Shown here: positions 56,194-64,000 of the stretch, one piece after another
Position numbering within the stretch: the stretch's first letter is position 1
Layout: every line of letters starts with the position of its first letter
Assembly: GCA_013397075.1 (NCBI GenBank)
Contig: VWZS01002406.1
Span: forward strand, 744,001-808,000
Reading direction: 5' to 3'
Length of the DNA stretch: 64,000 nt
Source of the DNA: Rhabdornis inornatus
Taxonomy: Eukaryota > Chordata > Aves > Passeriformes > Rhabdornithidae
The notes under the pieces: model-generated
The model's input: only the letters and a program-made list of their open reading frames with translations
The model's database searches: none
Told to the model about the DNA's origin: nothing
Translations under genes and position numbers: made by a program

Positions 56194-56253
56194 TACTATC
56201 CATATGCTAAAATTCACTATGCATACTATCCATATGCTAAAATTCACTATGCA
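56194..56253. repeat. Perfect 30-bp tandem duplication
   Basis: The unit TACTATCCATATGCTAAAAT plus TCACTATGCA occurs twice without mismatch (56194-56223 and 56224-56253). The surrounding DNA is unique. It is an apparently recent local duplication. The plus frame through it repeats YYPYAKIHYA twice but belongs to no recognisable gene. Confidence 0.95.
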
Positions 56254-59200
56254 GGGGCCTGCTTCTCTGTGGGAAATTTATGCAAACCCAGGGAGGCTGC
56301 CAAAACCACTTCTCTACAGACCTTGCAATTGGGCTAACTGGGAATCACTCAAAACCAGTAAAACTCCAACAACACTAAGAAGATGCTCCTTTTCCCACTA
56401 TGTATTTTCCACCACCACCATTACTAGTTCACCTACACACATTAAACAAGTTTAGGAAAGATACCCTGCAGAAAGATAGCAAAATTCACTAATGCAGGGG
56501 GTTTTTTTCTTCACATCCCAATACAGCACCATGCAGGTGGGTCCTGTTTGACATTAGCATAGGCTACTTCAAGTTTTAATTTTTTTCACTGCACACAGAG
56601 AGCACAAGCAAAGCACAACCAGCTTGGTTACAGAGCACGCCAAGGGACTGCTCTTATTCAGGATGCTTTGATAAAAACAAACACCTTTGGTGTCTTGAGA
56701 GTCACTTGAATGTAATGTGTTTCACACAGCACGAGAGGGGCTGCTTGATTTTCCAAAGTGCTTATTTAAGAAGCCCAAATTTAACAGAACTACTAGGAAA
56801 TTATATGTACAAGCAATAGCTGTCAGGATAATTTTAGCTTCCTTCCACACCTGCAAATATGTATTGTGCAAGGAGGCTGCCTTGTCTCTCACGTAGGGAA
56901 GTTCCCTCTGCTCCTGAATGCTGGTGAGAAGCTCCATCCTGCTGTTCTGAACACCTGAGAAGCCACCTAGGGCTGTCAAGCCAAACATCAGGGCTACTCT
57001 CACCCCTGCTCCCTCTGCCTGCTTTGCTCCCCACACCCAGGCTGTGATGAAAAGCTCACAGGAAATTAAACCCTGCAGGTAGAAGCAGTCCATCCCTGAA
57101 GATGAGGAGACAGAATGATTTCTAAGGGCTCAAGTCTTTCCTCCTCATCACCTCTCTCTCCTCTGGAACCTTCTGCCTTACAGCTCCTCTTAAGGCAGTA
57201 TCACCTGTTGCTTTATTTCCATTCTGTTTATCAAATTCTACTGGATTTAAGGCACCCTGGCCAACTACACAGACCACACATATAAGAAGAAACTTCACCT
57301 TAGTAGGTGAATTACACAAGTGCCAGGGATGGAAAAATGAGAAGACAGAACAACCCACCATAGCTATTAAATTTGTTAGAGTAAGACGTCTCCTACTGGG
57401 CTTTACGGCTGTGCTCCCCACACCAGCACAGCTGCTGCAGCTACACCACCCCTGACCCTTCAGCAAATCTCTCTTTGCACCAGCTCAAAGACAGTGATCC
57501 ATGCAGGAAAAGGGTTAAAAGGAAGCATTGCCTGATCCCTGCTCTTCACAGACCTTCCTCCTCCTGCCACCCACCCGGCTGCCAGCCCTGCCTCCCACAC
57601 AGGGTGCAGAGGCCTGGGGAGGGATTTTCCACTCCCTTCCTCCCTGCACAGGAATGCAGGAGAGACTACGGTGCAGTGCTGAGCTGGTAAATGCTTCATT
57701 TCACTGTGCAAGCAGTTTTAGGCAGGACACTATATAACAGGCAGGCTCCAGCACTCTGATATTGGGTGTATTGAGCCACATCTTCCCTGACATAACCTCT
57801 AGGAAATGCTCAACGATAAGACCCTTTCCAGGAATGCACATTGTACTGGGCAACACTCAGAGCCCTGCTGCACCATGAAATACGTTTCTTGGGCTTCACT
57901 CCTTGCCATGCCTTTGCAAATTCAGTTTTCCTGGGCTGGAAGTCACAAACAAATCTCAGAATCTCCTTAAAGTGTAAATCTTACATTTTGACCCTGGAAA
58001 CACATGCTGTCTTTGCTCTGTGAACTGGAGAAAGAGTCTAAAGAGCAGCTGCGCAAGGGTCTTGCCCTGCCGCATCACAGACTGCTTTTTGCCATATATA
58101 ACCCTCTAAGAAGTCAGGAAATGGCAAAATTCTATTGTCTGTAAGGAAAAGAAAATCAAGTGTTGCCCTTCTGTACTTTAAAGAGTAAAAAGAACTTTTG
58201 GATTTTCCTTCCTTTCATCATAGAAATACCATTTTAGACTCTGCTGCTGAAGAATGAGCTTCAAAGTGGGCAATAGAATCGCAGAGAATTGTTCTAAGCT
58301 GCCTGATTTCACAAGCCATTCACGTGGAGTGGGTCCCTGCTGCAAGGAGCAACCCTCCCAGGCAATGCTGGAGCCAACATTTGGTTTGGTTACTCTGCTG
58401 AAATAGCAAGAGAAAGGCAGGATAAAATACTGAGTGCAACGTCAGAATATTTTAACTCTACATACAAATCACTACTGAAATATACTCTCGTCTTGCAAAT
58501 TACAAACTCAATTGCAGAAACAACTACTGAGGCACCTCTGCACGGAGCAAAAAAATGCAAGACAGCTGTGATGTCAAAAGGAGTGAAAGAGGGTGCTTAG
58601 AGTCCCCACTGAAACGGCTCCATCTTCACTCCTAGCCTGGGAGAAAACTGAGGGGTTTTTAAGGCTCGCACAGCAGCAGCACCGTGTTCAGGGGCTGCTG
58701 CTGCAGGCACCACACAGAGGGAGGGAGGGAGGCTCTTGCAAGCACTACATACACACAGTACTCATTAGGTCACAGCAAAGCTCAGCCACTACCTGGCCTG
58801 CACCACAGAAAACCCTTCAACTACATAAACAAATCAGTGATAAAATTTCAATGCGACAGGCTCACTTTGTACTGCACAGAGAAGTTCATATTAATACTTC
58901 AGAGGTATATCTGTAATCAATTCAGCTGCAGTGAGGGAAGACAAGATGCACTTTGGTCCTGCAGGTATTGCAGGGCACAGAGGGAGAGGACAGACAATTG
59001 TCCTCAGCTTCTTAAATCCTCATGGAGCACTAACTCCTCCAGTTTTCACTGTCCCAGGGACAACAAAAGAGTTTCTCAGCACACACTGCCGTGGAGTACA
59101 TTTCACACCTTCTCTCCCTTTCAAACTTTTTCTGTAACTTTATGCCATAGTTGGCTGCTCACGGCTGATCATCAGCTGCACCTCCCCGCCAGCAGCAGCA

Positions 59201-60328
59201 CCTCCTTTGCTGCTCAAAACAACCATCAAAAAAACCACACGTGAAGAAATCTGCGGTGCCAAAAAGGTACAGGTACAGCGAGGTGGGAACGAATACCCGC
59301 GGCTCGCAGGAAAGCCACGGCACAGGGAAGGCAGCGCTGCCTCGATGCCATTGACCTCCGGTTAAATGAACTTGTGGGCAAATATGTAATCACGTTATCA
59401 CACACACGCCAAGGGCAGCTCTGAAGCTGTTCATTCTCTCAGGTGGAGCAAGTGAATTAGTCCTTGTGAAAAGACAGGGATTTGTGCACGCCTCTCCTCA
59501 CGAACTCGTGCTCTGGGGGAACCTGGCTCTGCTTTTCTACTCGCTCCCCCCAACACCCGTCCCGTTCTGGGGGGACACCCTCCCTCCACAAACACCAGCG
59601 TCTGCTCCTCTCTCTGAGGTCAATTTCTAAGGCTACTTTTTACAAAACTGTTTCAGCCACCCTTGAGAAAGTAAAAAGCGCTTCTTTTTAGGGATGGCAA
59701 AGGAGTCCGTGAGGCGCCGCCGGCTTCATTTAAACCGCTTTGCCCCCATCCCTGACCGGGAGCAGGGTGATGGAAGGAAGAACTGGAGAGACAGAGAGAG
59801 GACGGTGTCGGGCGTTTCGAGATGACATGGGCAAAGTCACCCAAGCCATTCCCTTAATGCCAGGGGAGGGGGGGGTGTCTTTACTTCTTTAACCCCTCCT
59901 CTCACTGTACCCAAGTCTCCCCACCTCTCTTGGGCTGAAAAGATGTGAAAACGTCCTGACGGCAGATCCAGAAGATCGCTCACCCTGCAGGAGGCTCGGT
60001 CAGGCTCGCACCGGGAGCCTCAGCCCAGGAGCAGACGGGGCTGCGGAGCCTCCACCGGCCGCGCACGGACGGGGCTGTGGGGACGGCGCCGGCGGACACG
60101 AGCGCGGAAAGTGCAAGCCCGGCTCCCCGGCATCCCGCTCGTCCCTTCCCGAGCGGCTGTGTCCATACACACGCCGTCGAGGGGTACAGGGGTGAGCTCC
60201 CCGCGCTGTTAAGACGCCCGGAGGAGCAGCACGGGATGCGCGGGGTCACCCCTCGGCCCCGGCTCGGCTCCGCCGCCTCTCGGGCAGCCGGGCCGCGCAC
60301 GGCCGGACCGCCCCGCTCCTCTCCCTAC

Positions 60329-60851
60329 CTTCCAGCAGCACCTCCTTGCCGGCCCGTTTGAGCGCCTGCACCGCCTCGTCGTGAGTGGCGTCCCGCAGGT
60401 CGGTGCCGTTCACGGCCAGGATGGCATCGCCCACGTAGAGAGCCTGGGTCTGGTCGGCCGCTAGCCCCTTGAAGATCTTGCTGATGAGGATGGGCATCTT
60501 GTTCTCCTTGCCCCCCTTGATGCTGATGCCCAGTCCGCCCAGCTCCTGCTTCAGCACCTTCACGCACCGCTTCTTGTTGGAGATGGCCTCGGGCACCTGC
60601 TCGGGGGGGTCGGTGAAGGCGGTGCGCACGGCCGCCGGCCCCCCGCCGCCCTCGGCCCCGCGGCACGCCGTCCCATCGCCGCCCAGCCCGTTGTGGGCCG
60701 CGCCGTCGGGGCGCTCCTCGCCGCTCAGCACCAGCGCCTCGCCGCTCAAGTTGGCCAGCACTTTGTGCCAGCGCTCCCGCACCAAAACTTCCAGCCAGCC
60801 GCTGCGCTGCGCCCGGCCGCCCCCGCCGCCGCCCGCCGCCGCTACCGCCAT
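60329..60851 (-). CDS. SNTB1: SNTB1 (beta-1-syntrophin) coding exon 1: PH1 N-half and PDZ domain
   Basis: This exon encodes the first 174 residues of beta-1-syntrophin, a cytoplasmic membrane-associated adaptor. Syntrophins bind dystrophin, utrophin and dystrobrevin and recruit PDZ ligands such as channels and kinases. The translation starts MAVAAAGGGGGGRAQRSG, the beta-1 type N-terminus with a poly-Gly tract (GGC-rich DNA at about 60817-60843). Next comes the N-terminal half of the split PH1 domain (about residues 17-45, with WLEVLVRERWHKVLANLS). A low-complexity Gly/Ala linker follows, and then a complete PDZ domain at about residues 94-175. The PDZ carries the carboxylate-binding loop GLGI (106-109), the near-invariant GGKENKMPILISKIFKG stretch, and the class I helix-B histidine (H157 in DATHDEAV). 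The start ATG (60851-60849) has A at -3 and G at +4. The exon ends AAG|GTAGGG, with donor GT at 60328-60327, leaving one base of the next codon (phase 1). The reading frame is also open for at least 119 codons upstream of this ATG; I chose the internal ATG because the family's conserved N-terminus begins there. Identification as beta-1 rather than beta-2 or alpha rests on my memory of the family. Confidence 0.96.
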
Positions 60852-60855
60852 CTTA
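60845..60855 (-). promoter_or_regulatory. SNTB1: YY1-type motif overlapping the SNTB1 start codon
   Basis: The minus strand reads TAAGATGGCGG, which matches the YY1 consensus AAGATGGCGGC at all but the last base and contains the ATG initiator. In TATA-less vertebrate promoters this motif often sits just downstream of the transcription start, frequently at the start codon. It suggests, but does not prove, a short 5' leader. Confidence 0.6.
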
Positions 60856-61180
60856 GGAGCATGCTGGAAGCGCCGAGTGACAGCACCCCCGGCACGGCAC
60901 CGCACCGCGCAGCGGTGCCGGACTTCGGCAGCGGGGCGGCAGCTCCCGGCGCGGCGGGGTGGGGCCAGCAGCCGGGGCGGGCGCACCTGGCGGCACCGCC
61001 CGCGGGCGGAGTGCGACGGGGCTGTGCGGCTCCTCCCGCCCCCTCCCGCGGGGACACGGCCGCGACAGCCCTCGCCGAGCCGCGGCTCCGTGCGAGCCCG
61101 CGCTGCGATGGCATTTGGCAGTGCCCGCCCCGGCAGCTGCCGTCTGCAGTGGGGTGTAGCGGGGAGCTGAAGGAAACCCA
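60852..61180 (-). promoter_or_regulatory. SNTB1: SNTB1 5' leader and TATA-less proximal promoter with GC boxes
   Basis: No TATA box is seen upstream of the start codon on the minus strand within the island. Sp-type GC boxes are present: CCCGCCCC at 61035-61042 and at 61124-61131 (GGGGCGGG on the minus strand), and GGGGCGGG on plus at 60974-60981. A GATA-type word AGATAAGG occurs at about 61193. The transcription start cannot be fixed from sequence. The region is open in frame with SNTB1 throughout. Confidence 0.7.
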
Positions 61181-64000
61181 CGGCAGGGAGGAGATAAGGA
61201 AAACCCAACTCTGTTTTTTTTTTCCCCAGGGTTTTTTCTATAAAGTGAATTAAAACTAACGGGTGGCCCCAGGTACTTAAATTTCTTACTTGTATGGAAG
61301 TAGAATACGAGTTATTTCACGGCTTTGTAGGATGGAGGTATTAAGTTCTTGTGATGCGTACTTTTGCACATTTTGTAATTGTTTTCTATGCCCTTTGATT
61401 ACACATGTTGAAGACTCGTGGGGGCTGCATGTCCCGTTTTGCAGTTTTTCCCATACTCCCTTCCCTCCTAGGAAACAATAGGTGCCTGACAAGAGGCTGA
61501 AGCTCCAGCCCAGGCATCAGAGAAGGCAACACTTTGACATTGGCTTTTGGAAATGTCCCCGGCAGGCCTGGAGGTGCTCGCACACAGCATCTACAGACAG
61601 GAAGCACCTCCAGGACTGCCTTTGTTTCTGCTTCTTGCAGAGCAGCTCTGCCTCCTTCCTAAGCTGGAATGAAAACTCCAGCGGTTCTGGACTGTTTGGT
61701 GTATGTATGAACAACACTTTGTGGAGGTTGGGATAGCCAGAGAAGTTATTAGTCCCAATCATTTTGGCCATGTGAGTCATGTGGCTCCCTAAGTGCTGCA
61801 TCTTGCCCTTTTTTAAAGTTGATGCCATTCATTTATGACACTGGGGGTTTGCTTCCAGATACACACATGTGCCCCAGGTAAATGTCGGGTGGGCAACCTG
61901 GGACTCACCTCCTCAGTGTGGGGTGGGACCTGTATGTGGGATCATCCTCAGACAAGCTTGTCTTGGTTTAGTAGGGTCTCTCAGACCATGCTGCTTGCAA
62001 TAAGCTACACAAAACACTTTCCCTTCCCTCCAAAAGGCAGCCGAAGGAGGCCTCTATCCTCATCAGTTCATCTGCAGCCTCATCCGGGCTACGCTCGGAT
62101 CCCTCCTCCCCACTAGGAATGCAACCCTACACCCATGGAGAGTGAGAATCCACAGGTGATGGGTTATTCAAGGATAATGAGTGGGTGGAGAAAAAGCAAA
62201 CGGAAGAGAGGTCTCTTCATTTCTCATGTTAATCAATGCAAGGGAAAGCTACAATTAAGTTTTCAGGGCTGTGAATCCAGAGTGAAAAGAAGCATGTCCC
62301 GCTAAACCTGAACAAGGCACTTGATCCCTATACAGGAGGAGGCTGCAATACCCTTTTCTCCAGCTGATTCCTCCCTTGCTGATTTGGGTAGCTCATGTAC
62401 AATACCGTGAATGTTTGGGTTGGGGGGTTTTTGTAGATCCCATTCCCGAGTGAAAAGCATAATGAATATGCTCCTTCAGTTCCAGCAGCTTCAGGTAGGT
62501 GAGAGAAGGATGGGAGGGAAAGGACAGGCTTGCAAAAACCAGGCATTACAGTGTCAGTTGTCGTAGCACTCACTCACTGGAAGTACACTCACTGTGTAGC
62601 TTCAAGTCCTAGTGTCCCGGCCAAGCTGTAAAATCAGACATGTTTCTCAAGCAATCAGCTCCTACCAATTATTTCATGTTTCTTCTTCATGAGTTAATAA
62701 AGGATTATTGCTGCTTCTAATAGATATGTATCTTTTTAAAGTAGTTTCAGAAAATTTGCAGGGAAGAGATATTCAGGTGGTTTCTGTCCTGTTGTGCAAA
62801 GGTAATAGAGAAAGGAAAGTAAATGTTTAATGCCTCATGCTTCTTTGGCACACTGTGTGTTTGGGCCATGTTTGCTGAGAGTGTCTGGTGCTCCAGTGGG
62901 ATTCCCATGGCACTTGCTCATATAGACAACTGCACTGCACGTATCTGAGAGCTGTGCTTGTTTCCAGCTATTCTTCCTTTCCATTCCAACAGAGGTAAAT
63001 AATAAAGTTTCCCAGGGCCAGCATCTGAGATATGGATCCGTGGTACAAAAAAGTTTTTATAGCAGCCTTCACTGCTTCCTCCTCCCCCTTTCTGCCCACC
63101 TTGGATGTGTAAAGAAAACAGAGGTGATGTTTTAGTCTTGAAAATTAAAGTAAATATAGTGTAAGAGATGCTAAGGCACAGGCTTGAGGCAAACAGTGTC
63201 CCACATTGTCTTTCCTCCTGGAGACTGCAATGTCTGTGTTCCCTGTCCTGGGAGTGCAGGCTTGTAATTGTGTTTGTGTACCCAAGAGCAACTGTGGGCT
63301 GCTGAACTGAGGGTGAGAAGGAAAAGGTGTCTTGAGACTTCTCTGCTGGTATCCCTGCCAACATTACTGTCCTCAGTTCTGCCTTAGGTCTGCCAGTCAC
63401 ACCTGCAGTGTGAAATTCAGGTTTCAGCAGGAGCAGAAGCAGAAGATAAAAACGGGTGTTTAATTCGGTGTCCAGCTATTAGATGCCGAGGTTTACCACA
63501 AATAAAATTGTTATTCCAAAGTCAGCTGCTGGTCCCTAATGGTTTCCAGGACATAGCAGAAAGCAAATTCCTAATTTCAACTCCAAACTTTTCCTGACAG
63601 TGCTGTTTCTGGCAGCATCTGTAATTATTCACACTGCAATTGCAGTGCTCAGTGTGACTCTCTGCAAGGAAGCCGGGATGTGTGGTGGGATGGGCAAAGC
63701 ACTCAATTCTTCCAAGCTTCCATCTCTAATCACTAGAAAGCCCTTCAGCACAGACAAAGGTTAGCAAAACTCTCCATCAGTTGTCCTTCTGGAAGGGTTT
63801 GCTGTGAAGACAGAGTCTTTCAAACAAGCCAAATAATAATTTTTTAATTTTTGTATTTAGCAGTGCTTAAAGGCTTGATCTAGATTGGTGTCCCTTTCAC
63901 TCCTGCTGTATAAACAAATTGTTAGGCAAGATAATGCTAATAGCTGCTATTGACCTGCAGGGGCCTATGGGCTCAGCTAAAGTCAAGGGCCTAAATGGAA
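61181..64000. other. Sequence upstream of SNTB1, no gene recognised
   Basis: This is ordinary AT-rich unique sequence beyond the CpG island. Both strands carry only short open frames without recognisable domains, and no interspersed repeat stands out. By conserved gene order in other vertebrates, the next gene in this direction would be expected to be HAS2, but nothing of it is visible here. Confidence 0.7.

Larger units (their letters stand above)
4944..60328 (-). other. SNTB1: SNTB1 intron 1 (55.4 kb)
   Basis: The intron runs from donor GTAGGG at 60328 to acceptor CCATAG at 4944. A very long first intron after a CpG-island exon is usual for SNTB1 and many vertebrate signalling genes. Contents, walking up the coordinates: 5.0-8.6 kb nothing recognisable; 8.64-8.75 kb AT-rich tract; 8.75-12.4 kb nothing recognisable; about 13.0 kb MIR-like relic; 13.1-24.5 kb unique sequence with short simple repeats and one inverted repeat; 24.57-27.39 kb CR1 cluster; 27.4-34.1 kb unique apart from short A-rich and TTA tracts; 34.13-34.98 kb LTR; 35-46.1 kb unique apart from an AGAT repeat (37.5 kb) and a T/G-rich tract (40.9 kb); 46.14-46.55 kb CR1; 51.1-51.3 kb CR1; 51.7-51.8 kb A/C-rich tract; 51.9-59.9 kb unique apart from a 30-bp tandem duplication at 56.2 kb. 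No other exon, RNA gene or intact transposon ORF was recognised. Short open frames on both strands have no family resemblance. Several AT-rich unique stretches, for example 22.1-22.3 and 36.6-37.0 kb, have the look of conserved noncoding DNA, but sequence alone cannot show that. Confidence 0.9.
59960..61180. promoter_or_regulatory. SNTB1: CpG island over SNTB1 exon 1
   Basis: Base composition changes abruptly to GC-rich with many CpG dinucleotides from about 59960. This continues through the first part of intron 1, exon 1, the 5' leader and the proximal promoter, fading by about 61180 where AT-rich DNA with T-runs resumes. It is the only CpG island in the window and marks the gene's start. 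Edges are judged by eye. Confidence 0.88.

Noticed and set aside
57122..57711. Neighbouring minus-strand open frames that could look like exons of a small gene
   Set aside because: The translations have no recognisable domains and no consensus splice sites join them in phase. The region is intronic to SNTB1.
58593..59244. Overlapping plus-strand open frames of 107 and 186 codons upstream of the CpG island
   Set aside because: No family resemblance, no splice or promoter context that stands out, and heterogeneous low-conservation-looking composition. Probably chance.
60469..61253. Plus-strand open frames of 233 and 186 codons across SNTB1 exon 1
   Set aside because: These are antisense shadows of a GC-rich exon and CpG island. 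Their Pro/Arg/Ala-rich content follows from the composition.
1..64000. CRISPR arrays, operons, phage or plasmid modules, tRNA and rRNA genes
   Set aside because: The window is vertebrate nuclear DNA. I saw no regularly spaced repeat array, and no tRNA or rRNA sequence was recognised. A tRNAscan or Rfam search would be needed to exclude small or worn RNA genes.

Overview
This is vertebrate, almost certainly avian, nuclear DNA. It is AT-rich intronic sequence with no dense coding. It carries several CR1 LINE fragments with the octamer-type 3' tails typical of birds, two LTRs that resemble families common in neoavian (perhaps passerine) genomes, and a short GC-rich CpG island. None of this is bacterial, plasmid or phage sequence. 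The single N at 34431 marks it as a genome assembly.

One protein-coding gene is present, on the minus strand: SNTB1 (beta-1-syntrophin). Its first coding exon is at 60329-60851, inside the CpG island. Its second coding exon is at 4727-4943. Both splice junctions of the intervening 55.4 kb intron are consensus and the reading phase matches exactly (phase 1: G|TG = Val). Exon 2 ends in a GTGAGT donor with a phase-2 split codon, so the rest of the gene lies beyond coordinate 1. Together the two exons encode about 247 residues: the N-terminal half of the split PH1 domain, the whole PDZ domain, and the start of the C-terminal half of PH1.

Layout by region: 1-4726 is the start of intron 2, holding a reverse-oriented solo LTR (331-1402) and a possible palindromic MITE fossil (1556-1694). 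4944-60328 is intron 1. It holds CR1 fragments at 24.6-26.1 kb (minus), 26.15-26.44 kb (plus), 27.1-27.4 kb (minus), 46.1-46.5 kb (plus) and 51.1-51.3 kb (minus), an ancient MIR-like SINE relic near 13.0 kb, and a second LTR at 34.13-34.98 kb containing an exact 263-bp duplication around the N. It also has simple repeats and a perfect 15-bp inverted repeat at 16526-16589. 59.96-61.18 kb is the CpG-island promoter, with GC boxes and a YY1-type motif over the start codon. 61.2-64.0 kb is upstream intergenic sequence with nothing recognisable as coding.

I looked for an undescribed system and did not find one. No open reading frame outside the two SNTB1 exons looks like a real gene; those that exceed 100 codons are chance ORFs or lie in the LTRs, a CR1 copy or the CpG island. 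The points most worth checking are the LTR duplication at the N, the YY1/start-codon overlap, the long in-frame upstream extension of SNTB1, the internally deleted CR1, and the MIR and MITE fossils.
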